64,000 bases of DNA from Dactylonectria macrodidyma (Eukaryota; Ascomycota; Sordariomycetes; Hypocreales; Nectriaceae), in contig JAGMUV010000002.1 in assembly GCA_020744425.1 (NCBI GenBank), positions 186,001 through 250,000 on the forward strand, in the 5' to 3' direction. Position 1 is the first letter of the stretch; every line of letters begins with the position of its first letter. A program made the position numbers and the translations under genes. This document shows, piece after piece, positions 53,269 through 64,000 of this stretch. The notes under the pieces are model-generated. The model saw only the letters and a program-made list of their open reading frames with translations, searched no databases and was not told where the DNA came from.

Positions 53269-55162
53269 CTACCTTGCCTTCCAAAGACGGGCAGTTTCAG
53301 CAAGGTAACTTCCGTACACTTTGATGCTATTGATGCTAGGTCGAAAGTCAGCATTGACCTCCTCGCTAATGCAGCTGTGGTCACTTAAGCAACACTCACT
53401 AATTGATCTTGTCGAGCTTCTCTAAATATTTGAGTTAGCGAAGTTCAAGCAGAGATGCACGCGTCCTTTGACACAGATCCGCTTACCGTTAACAGAGTGA
53501 GCTCCGTCAGTTGGACGACCCACGGGGAGAAGAAGCACGTTCTTTTTTAGTACTTGCTTGAAGTCCAGTGCAACAGGGATGCTTCAACTGTTCATTAGCG
53601 CCTCAGAAACAGACAAGGTCTTTATCGGATGGACGATGCTACTCACCTGCCGCCTTCGCATGTAACGCCAGGTTCGTGGTTCCACACAGCCTTTGTCGCG
53701 TTGATAGCGGCCTGATAGTTCCAATGAGAAGCGTCCTCAAAAAACCAATCACTTTGGTGTACGCATTTGATTTCCAAGTCGTTTTTACTTCCGAGCTGCT
53801 TGAAATGGTTCTTGATGTGATGTTGTACAAGCCTGTCTACCTCGGAAGCCTCCATGTTTGGCACTGTGCGGATGCTGAATTTTCCATTGATCCTCGCCGG
53901 GATGCAAGTCGTTGCTCCTGCACCTGGCATTGCGTTTTCGATGCGGTGTAGACTGAGAGATGGTTCTCTCCAACTATCACAGAACTTAGCATAAGCACAG
54001 AGATACACGAAGCCTAACTAAATGTGTTGGCCATATGTTTGGCTCACCGACTGATTAGAACATCAACTGCATTCTCGTGTAGGCTTCGAGCACCGATGCC
54101 ACAGTCTAGGTCTTGTTCGGACAGTTGAAGGCTCTCATATCTGCTTTTCTCTTCTACTGTAACCGGCGACACTTGGCTGAGAATACCGGGGACCAGGATG
54201 TTGCCGCTAGAGTCCACGAGGGAAGACATGATACTGACCATGTCTGTCATTGGCTCGGAGATTTGACCTCCGAACATGCCGCTGTGAGCATCTTGTTTGG
54301 CCCCAGTAATGGAGAGGATGTAGAACAAGACACCTCGAAGGCCTTGAGTAATGCTCGGTTGACTGCTACTGGCCCATATGGTGTCTGTGATGCAGACCGC
54401 GTCCGCGTCGGCGACGAATTTGGATGCTTCTTCTTCTAGAGCTGCGCGGAGGCCCGTGGAACCACTCTCTTCCATGCCCTCAAACCAAAATAGTAGGTTT
54501 GCTGGAACATCTTGCCCCAGAGCCTGGAATGCTTCGATCATGTTGAGCCAGTTCAACAACGGCCCTTTGTCGTCAGACGTTCCTCGCCCGCGAAGCTTAT
54601 CATCCGGTGTTATCTCAAGCTTCCAAGGATCCTGATCCCAACCGTCGGAGAGAGAGGCAGGTTGAACATCATAATGACTGTACGCAAGAATGGTTGGTTT
54701 CTGACGATCTCGCCCGTATCGACCGAGGATAATTGGAGGAAGATCTAAGCTGGTGCCAGGTTCGGTTCCCAACGGCTTCAACTCAACATCTATACCGAGA
54801 GACTCCATCTCTACTTTCAGAAACTCGCTCATCTGAGGGAGCCAGTATATCGTGAGTCAAGTCTTTTTCACGTCTTCTACATACTATAGGAGACTAACCT
54901 TGAAGACATCATTTCGAGACTCTGCATTTGCAGATACTGATGGTACTTCCACGGCCTTGCGCAGGCCTTGGCGGGACGATTAGCTCCAGAGAGGTACTGT
55001 TATTCCACAAGACAGGCCACTTACGCTCAATGAAGTGTCCCTGTAGCTCCTCGACTCTAGTGATGAGAAATATCAGCCAGCGATTCCCGAGCTTGAACAT
55101 CTACTCTGGAATACCTACTTTGCAAAGAAAATGCTGAGATCTGTTAGGGAATCGGATGTCAT
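53269..55162 (-). CDS. M20 family metallopeptidase (carnosinase/CNDP-like)
   Basis: Zinc dipeptidase or carboxypeptidase, probably cytosolic. I read eight exons: 55162-55119, 55056-55025, 54966-54899, 54832-54048, 53973-53647, 53581-53487, 53421-53400 and 53335-53269. All phases join, giving 479 residues, the normal length. Motifs: ERLRKAVEVPSVSANAESR (assembled over two introns), YSHYDVQPA (metal His and catalytic Asp), GRGTSDDKGP (bridging Asp), WFEGMEESGS (catalytic and metal Glu pair), DAHSGMFGG, RWREPSLSLHRIE and PTDGAHSVN|EKLDKINY (last metal His). Exon 7 is only 22 bp; skipping its GTGAGT donor would give a premature TAG right after KIN. The chosen ATG starts MTSDSLTDL. There is no signal peptide. 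Confidence 0.88.
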
Positions 55163-55934
55163 CTTGAGCCCTTGAGCGGTGATGTGTCTGTCTGGTAAGA
55201 TTTCAGATTGTCCAACCTCAGATATGAATGGTGATTGATAGTTGGGCCGCTATTAAGAACAGTGTGTTGTTTCTTGAGGTGGGGTCTCCGACCGACTAAT
55301 GCCAATACGTAAGTTCATGGACTAGCGTGCGTCCTCTAGACTTCCCCTTTGGGATAATATTTACGACAGCGATCAATGTTCCTTGCTGAATGAGTTTGAA
55401 ACAAGAATTGCTCGACAAACGCCAGCAATATTTCGAAGGCAAAATCTAACCCTTCGGGCTTGGGAGGTTCGCTCGGGATCAAGTATACGATGCCCGCCTT
55501 GCACCCGATATGATCGTGCAGTCCGGCCTTGGCTGGAAGGTTGAGAGACCTATGATCTTACATAAACCCAGACCATTGAACCAGGGATGGTTGTGCATTC
55601 ATTCACGCCGTGCACTAGATGATACTCATCGAAGAAGCGTTGCACTCGTAGTACAGTAGTAGCTCAAGTCGCAGGCCCAATTTTGACTTCCTTTTAGAAG
55701 AGATGAGGTCACGACCTACCTTCCCGCCCACCTCCCCCTTCTGCCCACCTATGTAAGACACAGTCGCATAATCTCCTTTATATAACTCCATTATAACATT
55801 ACTAATTAATATCTAAATTAATTTAAATTTGTAATATAAATGCTTTTAAATATAAAGATAAAATACTACTATTAAAACCGCTATTCGGACTCTTATTTCT
55901 ACACTACTACATTCCTCATTACTGCATATCTATA
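55163..55934. other. intergenic region turning AT-rich
   Basis: Promoter side of the M20 gene, then an AT-rich patch (about 55770-55930) that precedes the solo LTR. No gene seen. Confidence 0.4.
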
Positions 55935-56373
55935 TTATCACAGCCCGTGAAATGTAAACGCCCAACATCACCTAACCCCTACAAATTTCTCACTAATCAT
56001 AAGTGATCACACTAACACTACGGAACGATCACCGTGATCGCTCCTGCGATTATAGTAATCACCTTTACGATCACTACGATCAACCCTATAAACAAGGTAA
56101 TCGAACCTTATACCACATAGTATATAAACCTGAAGAACTGGCTATCACTAGGGCATTAGCTCCTTAGCTATTAATATAACTTGGTGACTTTAATCTACTC
56201 TGATTACTACGCATTATCATATATTAACTATTACTTAATGTAATACTATGACTATTGATTAGTAAGTATGACCTAACCGTTCTATGAACCTTGACCCTGG
56301 TCTATCCCTTAAGAACCCATCTTTAAGCTACTCTATCCCCCGTACAGGCTAGCTTATAGAAATGACTATTACA
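55935..56373 (+). mobile_element. solo LTR of the gypsy family found at 16.4-24.5 kb
   Basis: Collinear over its whole length with the 436-bp LTRs at 16390 and 24099. Shared phrases include CCCGTG...AATGTAAACGCC at the start, ACATAGTATATAAACCTGAAGAACTGGCTAT in the middle section (here given as the joint landmark near 56115-56150), CCTGGTCTATCCCTTAAGAAC, and TATTACA at the end. CTATA follows at 56374-56378 and also precedes at 55930-55934, consistent with a 5-bp duplication and loss of about two bases at the left end. No internal region is present, so it arose by LTR-LTR recombination. It keeps far more C and G than the nested copy. Confidence 0.8.
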
Positions 56374-56664
56374 CTATATAAAACTTAAAGATCGTAAGAA
56401 AACTTAATATTATTATACTCTTCTGGGTTTGCCTTGTCATGTTCCTGAATGGTGGCAGTAGTTCCACACATTGACACGCCGTTCTGGGGCGCGCTCTGTT
56501 ACCGCCGTCCATCCCTCACCAGGACTAACCCCAGACTCAGGAAAGCTACGCCGCTCCATTCGCAACGTTCCGACTCTCTCCATCTGACTGCTTCTCCCCT
56601 GATCCACCCGATTCTCCATGGTGTTGGCATCCTGATTCTCGAATCTGTCCGTACTGGCCACCCC

Positions 56665-57727
56665 TTAAGTTATTGACATCTCTGTCTGGTAATGTATCGA
56701 ATTTGGCGGGAAGGTATTAAGTGGCGCCTCGACTGTGCTTGAAATCGAGATAACGCCGAAACTCCGCAGCAAAGCTTCGACTCGAGCCTTAATGCAGGGT
56801 ATGCACGCAGCTATGATGCCAATGACCTCTTCAAGCTGGGACCAGAAAGTGAGAAAGTACATATGCCATAGCGTATCGCCCGAAGCAGCAGTAAATTGCG
56901 CGATGTGTACTGTCTTGACCATTGCTGTTGCGGCCGTCCAGAGGCCAGCGGCCATAAGGAAGCAGATAACAATACGGTTCCACAGCAGGATATTCATTCT
57001 AAGAACAAATGTAATAGGCATGGCGGATAGAAGAAGGTCGGTAAAAATGCCTAGACCTAGTGCCCCGCGGGGAGAGTGTCAGCTATCAATCAGCGCTCAA
57101 GGCAGCCCGCGCCTACCTGTATGGCAGTAACCCCAAACTTGGCTGAAGAGGGCAGGAAGGCACCGAAAGTCCTCAACTGGCTCCCAGAAAGCCCTAGTGG
57201 GACGGCACATTGTAATCTGTATCACAAGGGCCGCGACGGCGAGGACAAATTGGGTGACGATGACGATATAGAGCACCAATGCCCAGGAAGGGCGCTGGGA
57301 GTTGCGGAAGCGGAGGAGCAAGAAAGCCACTGAGATACGCATGAAGGCCACGCCGAAGTACCACAGACAGCTGACGATGAATATGTACTTCTGAGCTTGG
57401 ATCTGGCCCTTCTGTGTGATGAACGAGTTATGGCGGCCTATGCCATACCTTGTTGCAACGACCCGCAAGGCGTATGCAGTCACCGAGAGAGCCTAGAAAT
57501 GAGGCGTTAGCCATCTTACAGCAATCGGGAGCGACAAATGCGTCAAGAGGCTTTACCACAGCGAAGGATACGGCGTAATCGTCCCACCATAGGTTTCTCG
57601 CAGGATGGAAGCGGCCATACATCCTTACTGCGTACAGAATAAGCATGATTCCCTCCAGGATCCCGCAGGATATGACAAGTGTCGGCCCATTGTTCACATT
57701 TGGAACCAACGGATGGTGGGTGGTCAT
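56665..57727 (-). CDS. PTH11-like seven-helix membrane protein (fungal rhodopsin-fold family)
   Basis: Integral membrane protein of the family that includes the PTH11-like putative receptors of filamentous ascomycetes. Three exons, 57727-57557, 57492-57117 and 57050-56665, 310 residues. The ATG chosen reads MTTHHPLVP; an upstream in-frame ATG at 57820 would add 31 residues that do not resemble the family. Typical features are VRMYGRFHPARNLWWDDYAV (loop after helix 1, with the W-DD motif), a GIGRH loop, FLLLRF, the MCRPTRAFWEPVEDFRC loop with its conserved Cys pair, and GIFTDLLLSAMPI at the start of helix 6, restored by splicing. The C-terminal tail is short (about 35 residues). No CFEM domain is present. 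A signalling role is family-based inference. Confidence 0.82.
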
Positions 57728-58839
57728 GATGATCGGCGTGGGAACAACTCGACCATGGCCGATGCGTTGCACTAGCCAATACCAAAAGACGTGGTCGGTA
57801 AATGGAGTCCAAAGCCGCACTACCGCTTATAAAGCGAAAAAGTGGAAAGGGTCTTATGGGCGGACTACCCATTGATATGCCCTTAAGGAACGAAGTGACG
57901 AAAAGGGTCCTGAGGTCTGCCTTGACTTGACTTGTCTCAGTTCGGTTTAACTTTATTCCATGTTATTTCACTTCCCGTCCGATGTGGCCACTTCCGACGC
58001 CACAGACAGTTGAGGTCACCAGGATGTCGCCCTACTTCACCACAGCCCTTCAGCATTAACCACCTGTCCCCAAAATCCCATTCTCTTCTTCCCTAACCTC
58101 TTATCTACAATTACGTGCTGGTCCTAGTAGATAACCATTCTCTACTAATCTAATATACCGACAGTTCTCCGCTCTTATGGGGCAGATATCCCGTGTTATG
58201 AGTCTGCATATCTATTCTCCCTTAGCACCTACTTCGCCTGGTTACTGCTCGATTATAAATTGCTTGATGATCTACGGAAAGTTTTCTTCTCTAAGCTTGG
58301 TGGCTTTTGTGGCTGTCTTGCGCCAGTCCATTTTACGCCAAGGCTTTCATACTGCGAAATAGCCTCGCTCTAAGAGGCGAAAATCCCCACATTTCTATTG
58401 CAAAGAAGTACGTCCTTCGTAGTCAGCTTGGAATGTGATAGGGGATGCCCTGCCTTTAGTTTCTATTCCGGATGGTCCTAAACGATTCAGTCGCAACTCG
58501 CTCCTAGCTTTCCTCCCTTCTGTTCTCTGTCTCACATGGTTGCCTTTTTAGCGTGGGTAGCCTTCAGTGGATCGAGTTTTAGTGGCTGCGCTCGGACTTC
58601 TCTCACCGCCCTGGAAGCTACCTGGGCAGCCGTGCTGGCTCTATAAGTCCCAAGCGCAGGGGCCAGCATGGAGGTGATACGTAGGTAGTACTATGCTAAT
58701 TAAACTGCGTACCTCTAGTGGATCATTTCCTTCCAACTCTTCTAGCGCGGGCGTCCAAGGGCCGTGTGACTCCAAATGTGCCCACACGAAGGGCCGCAAA
58801 AGTCTGGCTTTCCAGCTGGAAAGTCACAAGTTGACGATG
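57728..58839. other. intergenic region
   Basis: About 1.1 kb. It contains the promoter of the PTH11-like gene. Short frames are present but none has recognisable content. Confidence 0.4.
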
Positions 58840-59080
58840 CCGCCCTTGGTTTCTTGCATTCTAGTGGCATCAAAAGGACTCAGTTATTGAAGAATTGGTA
58901 TCCTGACTTTGGTGCCCGTCACCCAGAGCTTCGAAAGACGTTCCTTAATGCTGTGGATAACAAGGCACGTAAAGTATTACTAATTCCTGTTCCCTTTGCA
59001 TTTTACATGTGCGGAAAGAATTTGAAGGCCGCATCCAAGTGGTCCAATGGGTCTGGAGTCATTTGAACGTATCGTTCTTT
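58840..59080 (+). pseudogene. probable relic of a pogo/Tc1-type transposase (CENP-B-like HTH)
   Basis: A short stretch reads LLKNWYPDFGARHPELRKTFLNAVDNKA, written here as one landmark spanning about 58887-58970. Its W-x2-x-F-x3-HPEL pattern is that of the CENP-B/Tc5-type helix-turn-helix in pogo transposases. The frame then shifts near 59000, where KEFEGRIQVVQW continues the family spacing in another frame. No terminal repeats or DDE residues were found. It is clearly older than, and different from, the nest at 14.5 kb. Confidence 0.4.
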
Positions 59081-60024
59081 ATTAATAGAGGAAAAGAACT
59101 TTTTATTAACTATCACGATGGTAGCCCCCCTTGGAATGCTATTTTCGTTTTGGACCGATGTTTGCGTACGTCATTAAAAGTGACGCACACCGCGCTCCGG
59201 ATTCATCAACATGAGCAGATACTGCAATATTTTGCGAGTGGGTTGGCAAATTCATGTCCTGCCCGATGTCCGTCTATTCAGTGGCGCACACGAGTCCAGA
59301 GTCGCAAAGATCACCACCGATCATAATCAGGACATCAGGCAACGCTCCAGAAGTTGTCCCGCACGGTATTATTTCATTCAGACCTCGTCTGCGCCCTGTT
59401 GGGGCGGTCATTTTGAAGGCGAGGCCACATCTCGGGAGGTGGGAGACGCTCGGTGCGCTGCCTTGGTTGGCTCGCCGCCAGATGAGGATTGCGCGTCCCG
59501 GCAGGAGTAGCTCGCTTGCTTTGTTTCGTGCGCCCTTTGATAGGTCGGCGCTTTTCAAAACAGGGCTGCGTCACCATCCCAAGGCCCGTCTATCGTCATG
59601 CGGGTGCTCGCCAAACGGCGCGCTAGTACCAGTTCAGCGCCTTGTCCGCACGCGTTCCGTCCCAGTGGGGATCCCCGCAAACTGATTGAGCTTGCGGGGT
59701 TAAGAAGAAACAACTCTGTAGAGATGACGATTACGCAGCCTCTTGGAACGCGTAATTGGAGCCCTTGGCGATGTCAATAGCTAACCCGCCTTGGACATCG
59801 AGCCCAACATTCGATATATGGAAGGATACGAGTAGAGTGCCTGTATGTCGTCACATTTGGGCTGCTTTACTAACATATATATCAACAAGGGAATGCCTCT
59901 TTCAGTATCCTCATCACTCTCAGCCTAAATACAATCGGCCATTCAAGCTTCACTTAGCCAATTAAGCATCCGCTACACGTCTCAACAATACCACCACCCC
60001 CTTGTTCACAACCTTGCAGCCAAA
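59081..60024. other. intergenic region upstream of the dioxygenase
   Basis: About 940 bp with several overlapping short frames on both strands and no recognisable protein content. It may be decayed transposon DNA on the left and the dioxygenase promoter on the right. Confidence 0.35.
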
Positions 60025-61381
60025 ATGCGCTTCGCCAACAGCGCCATCGCCGGCCTCGCCCTCATGGGCGGAGTTGCTATTGCCCACCCCGGTCACAACG
60101 TCGCTGAGGAGGCCGCTGAGCGACGAGACTTCCTCCAGTCCGTGAAGCGAGCTTCTCTCGCTCACTGCACCGACAAGCTTAAGACTCGCGGTGTTCACGC
60201 CCGAAACACTGCCCGCCGTGCTGCTCAGGTTGAGAAGGCCCGCAGGAAGCGAGGCCTTAAAAAGCGTGACCTCGATACCGTCTTGGATACTTCCCATAGC
60301 GAGACTGATCAGGGCTTCACTGTTAATACTGATGCTGATACTCTCTTTGCTGGAATCAACTCCTGCGTTCTTACCCCTGAGGTCACTCAAGGACCTTACT
60401 GTAAGCTTCTACCCATAAGTCATTAGTAACCTATACTAACACTTTATTTCAGATGTTGCTGGCGAGTATGTCCGTGAGAACCTTGTCGAAGATCAGGGTG
60501 GCTTAGATATCATCCTTGACTACCAGGTTATCGATGTTGATACTTGCGAGCCTATCCCTGATGTTTATGTCGAGATGTGGCATTGTAACTCTACCGGTGT
60601 CTACTCTGGCATTATTGCTAGTGGTAACGGAGATAGCACCGATGAGACCAACATTGATAACACCTGGCTTCGTGGTATCCAGTTAACTGATGACGATGGT
60701 GTTGCCCAGTTTGAGTCCATCTTCCCCGGTCACTACAGCGGCCGTACTACCCACATCCACGTCTTGGTCCACACTAACGCCACCCTACTCGCTAACGAGA
60801 CCCTGGGCAGCGAGAACTACGCCAGCCATGTTGGCCAGGCGTTCTTCGACCAGGACTTGATTACTGAGGTCGAGCTTCTCACCCCCTATAACACCAACAC
60901 CCAGGACGTCACTACTAATGCCGATGACTCTATCATGAGCGAGGAGGCTGCTACTGACGGAGTTGACCCCGTCATGGAGTACACCCTGCTCGGAGACAGC
61001 GTGTCTGACGGTCTCTTCGCCTGGTTGGCCTTCGGAATCAACTCTACTCTGTCCAAAACCATTACCCCTGCTGCCTTCCTTTACGCTGAGGGTGGAGTCG
61101 CTAACGGGAACTCCGGTTCTGGCTCGGGCGGTGGATCTGGCGGCCCCGATGGCGACTCCTCCGGCACCTCCGGCAGCGGCGGCAACCCCACCGGAGCTCC
61201 TCCCGCCGATCTGCCTGCTAGTGCCTCCACCACAACTGAGGTTGTGCCGACCACCACTGCCGCTGAAAATAGCACTCCAACAAGCTCAGCCGTCACTGAA
61301 TCTACCAATGGTGTTGGGCGAAGGGGGTATGATGCGATGGTTATCCTTGGGTGTATTGGTGCCGCCATGGTTGCCCTCTAA
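60025..61381 (+). CDS. secreted intradiol ring-cleavage dioxygenase, probably GPI-anchored
   Basis: Non-haem Fe(III) enzyme that opens catechol rings between the two hydroxyls to give muconates. Two exons, 60025-60400 and 60453-61381, with a 52-bp intron, 434 residues. There is a signal peptide (MRFANSAIAGLALMGGVAIA) and a basic pro-region rich in Arg/Lys. The catalytic domain has iron ligands placed as in the family: first Tyr in GPYY (restored across the intron), second Tyr in PGHYSGR, and both His in TTHIHV. A Gly/Ser-rich linker (about 355-385), a Thr/Ser-rich stretch and a hydrophobic end (AMVILGCIGAAMVAL) suggest GPI attachment to the wall or membrane. The likely role is oxidising plant phenolics or lignin fragments outside the cell. 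Confidence 0.9.
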
Positions 61382-62674
61382 GCTGCCAATTGACTGAGAG
61401 AAGATCTAGTTTATGAAGGAGCATACAGACAGAGTATCGGGGCAGTCTTTTGTTCTTGTTAAAACGCTATCAACTTTAGGGCTTGGTTCACAGGCACAGG
61501 AAACATCCTTGTTGCTCCTCTTGGTTGACTATATCAATGTAGCAAACTCTAGTTAATCCAAAGGGCCAAGCTCTTATTAATTCTTTGTTGGGATTTTTAC
61601 GATAGTTTTTATGAGTCTAAGCACTCATATGTATGACTTAATATCTTTCACAATGATGTTGATAGGTAGAGGGTATCATGCGACTACTCTACTAGAAACA
61701 TTAAAACTTTGTAGAGGAATGTCCACAGGTGCCCAGGCCTTATGCCCAGAAGTCAACAAATGTCCATAATTAACTAATAATCTCCAGAGTGTAATAACAA
61801 ACTCTACACGTCCGCCCTGTTTATTGGAGGTCATCAGGTCCTCTAGCCAGCTTTATACACAGCTCTCGAGAGTGCGCCAGCCCCTGCTCCGTCCGCATGG
61901 CGACGATTTACCACGTTGAGGGTGACATGTCTCATCCTGACATGGTGGAACACTTGGATCGTAGGACAGCTAGAGTTATCCGTAGTGATGTCAACACTAA
62001 TCGCCTCTCAAATTACTGAATTTACACTTAAGGGAATTCCCAGCTATTACATCACCCCTAACACAAGCCGGCGCCTAAAGCGGCATCTTGTTCATTAATT
62101 ATATCAAGTGAAAAAAACCCGACAGCATGCCAAAAACCTAGCAAACCTAGATTTTAGACCCGATGGTCAAAGCTTATGAGGCTTCCACTAGGTCGCGCAC
62201 AACAATGAAGAAAACAATGTCATCATTAAGTCAACATTAAGTCATCATTAAATATGCACTGCACCACAATGCATTTTATGTAACGCTCATAATTCGCGTT
62301 GATATTCGCGTCATGAGGATGGGGGGGGGAGAATACGAGAAACATCAAAGGGCCATGTACCACAGGGTGGCGGAGCTTGTGAAAACTCACCCATATGATC
62401 ATTTTGAAGCGCTATCCCCATTCTGGTAATTTGAAGCGATCACTGCGATTTGTCGAAACAATTTGTTATTATGGATACTGTGTGACAATTTCCCGAATCG
62501 GCAGAACGGCGCGGGGTCGTGAAGCGAGGTGATAAGAGACCGAAAGAGGCATGGGAGAAAGTAACACAGCGCCAGTCAATGTCCCAATAATAGCTTGACA
62601 ACCTTTCATTTCTTGGCTGGCAAAGACATAGATCCGCACGGTTAAGAAAAGGCAAGTCTCCTAATACTTCTACA
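61382..62674. other. intergenic region between the dioxygenase and the aminopeptidase
   Basis: About 1.3 kb. It includes an 8-base G run near 62320 and a direct repeat of GTCATCATTAA / GTCAACATTAAG near 62218-62250. No gene seen. The right part should be the aminopeptidase promoter. Confidence 0.4.
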
Positions 62675-64000
62675 ATGTGTCGATTATCGGCTTTCGGGGA
62701 CACGAGTTCATGCTCCAATCCTGAGATGGTGACGACAAATCATACCGAGATTGATGTTACGATTGATTTCGAAAGACGCGTCCTGTGTGGGACCACAGTC
62801 GTCACGCTTGAGATTCTCAGAGACGATGGTATCAACCATGTGATGCTTGATACCGCTTATCTCGGGATTAGCTCCGTTTCCTCGGCAGGAAAGCAGCTCG
62901 AATGGGAATTGAAGCCATGGACTGAACCTTCTGGCTGTCCACTGTACATCGACTTTGGTCAGCGGGTTCGGAAGGGAGACCGCATCAAGTTGACGGTATG
63001 GGCGCTAAAGCTGGCAAAGCCAAGTTGTACCACATTCGATTGATTGACTGACTAATCTGCGCATAGATCGACTTTGAGACAGAGACTGATTCGACAGGAC
63101 TCCAGTGGTTTAGTCCAAACCAAACAGACGACAAAAAGTATCCGTTCATGTGTAAGTCTCTCGATGGCATACGGCCCAAGGTTTTGTATGAGCGCGTTAG
63201 CTTACGGATGCACTTTTTTTAGTCTCTCAATGCGAGCCAATCCATGCCCGCTCCATATTCCCCTGCCAGGATACGCCGTCTGTCAAGACTACCTTCGACA
63301 TCTGCGTTCGATCCGTACTGCCGGTAGTGGCGAGTGGCATCCCGTTGCACGATCTGCTCTTTCCTCCTGTCACCGAGGCAAACGAGGCCAAGGTCTACAC
63401 ATTCAAGCAGGAGATCCCGATCTCCAACTATCTATTTTCCGTTGCTAGCGGGTGAGTTACCCCCCATGTAAGAAATGCGCACATGGGCCTGATCTAACTT
63501 CTGCCTTCCGTTAGAAACCTTGTCAGTGAACAGATCGGTGACAGAAGTTATATCTACTGCTCTCCCGGTGACTTGGAAGCATGCATAGCAGAATTGAAAC
63601 CAGACTTGGAGGCCATCATGACGACAGTTGAGGTACGCTGCTCTCCCACAAACTATATGCGGTCTTAGGACTCCTAGGAAATACAGGCTGTCTAACTAGC
63701 TTCCGTCTTGCAGAAACTCATTTACGAATACCCCTGGCCACTGTACAATCTCGTCATTCTTCCCAAGTCATTTCATCTGGGCGGCATGGAGAACCCCATC
63801 TTTAACTTTTACAGTGCCACGGTCATCTCGGGCGATCGTGAGAACATCTCAGTGGTGGCACACGAGTTTGCCCATAGCTATAGTGGCAACCTAGTGACTA
63901 ATGCATCGTGGGAGCATTTTTGGCTTAACGAAGGCTGGACCGTCTACATTGAGCGGTACGTCCTCCGCGAGCTCCGTGGCCAGGAGGACAAGACATTTCA
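62675..64000 (+). CDS. leukotriene-A4-hydrolase-type aminopeptidase, family M1 (3' end off window)
   Basis: Zinc aminopeptidase, possibly with epoxide hydrolase activity as in its animal and yeast relatives. Exons: 62675-62995, 63067-63151, 63223-63451, 63515-63632 and 63714 to the window edge; phases join and about 346 residues are visible. The N-terminal beta domain carries VTIDFERRVLCG and later LQWFSPNQTDDKKYPFM|FSQCEPIHARS, restored across intron 2, the family's substrate-entry segment. GGMEN binds the peptide N-terminus. HEFAH, an 18-residue gap and the Glu in LNEGWT make the HExxH-x18-E zinc site. The last visible exon reads on past a GTACGT at 63956 without harm, so I do not call an intron there. 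Roughly 270 more residues are expected to the right. Confidence 0.9.

Noticed and set aside
59254..59685. 143-codon plus-strand frame upstream of the dioxygenase
   Set aside because: Overlaps several other frames of similar length on both strands, has no motif, and composition suggests decayed non-coding DNA.
62440..62718. Minus-strand 92-codon frame overlapping the start of the M1 aminopeptidase
   Set aside because: Antisense to the aminopeptidase leader and first codons; no homology-like features.

Overview
The window is from a filamentous ascomycete, most likely a hypocrealean Sordariomycete. The genes carry short introns (about 44-106 bp) with GTRNGT donors, internal CTRAC-like branch sites and YAG acceptors. 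A block of transposons has been driven to extreme TA richness by C-to-T and G-to-A change, as repeat-induced point mutation (RIP) does. The galactose oxidase closely resembles the well-known Fusarium enzyme. I found no tRNA, rRNA or CRISPR array. Exon boundaries were derived by hand from splice consensus, phase and family motifs; species and functions are inference.

Positions 1-30.6 kb: a bZIP regulator (runs off the left edge), a fungal-specific transcription factor without a zinc cluster, a Baeyer-Villiger-type FAD monooxygenase, a short-chain dehydrogenase, a 4-coumarate-CoA-ligase-like acyl-CoA synthetase and a Dal5-type MFS carrier. Together they look like a small-molecule catabolic or biosynthetic cluster. 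Two transposon blocks break it up. An intact Ty1/copia element (7020-12785, identical LTRs, 5-bp target duplication) sits in the last coding exons of the monooxygenase. A 10.5-kb RIP-ruined nest (14467-24927) lies between the dehydrogenase and the ligase: a MITE-like element holding a pogo/Fot1-like transposon, which holds a Ty3/gypsy chromovirus.

Positions 32-49 kb: a low-complexity disordered protein, an alpha-L-rhamnosidase (GH78) divergently paired with an MFS sugar transporter, a kelch-repeat protein, a secreted GH28-like beta-helix protein, an unrecognised 466-residue protein and a secreted galactose oxidase. The carbohydrate genes suggest use of plant pectin or rhamnosides.

Positions 50-64 kb: an LCCL-domain membrane protein, a frameshifted membrane-protein relic, an eight-exon M20 metallopeptidase, a solo LTR of the same gypsy family, a PTH11-like seven-helix protein, a transposase relic, a secreted and probably GPI-anchored intradiol dioxygenase and the 5' part of a leukotriene-A4-hydrolase-type aminopeptidase (runs off the right edge).
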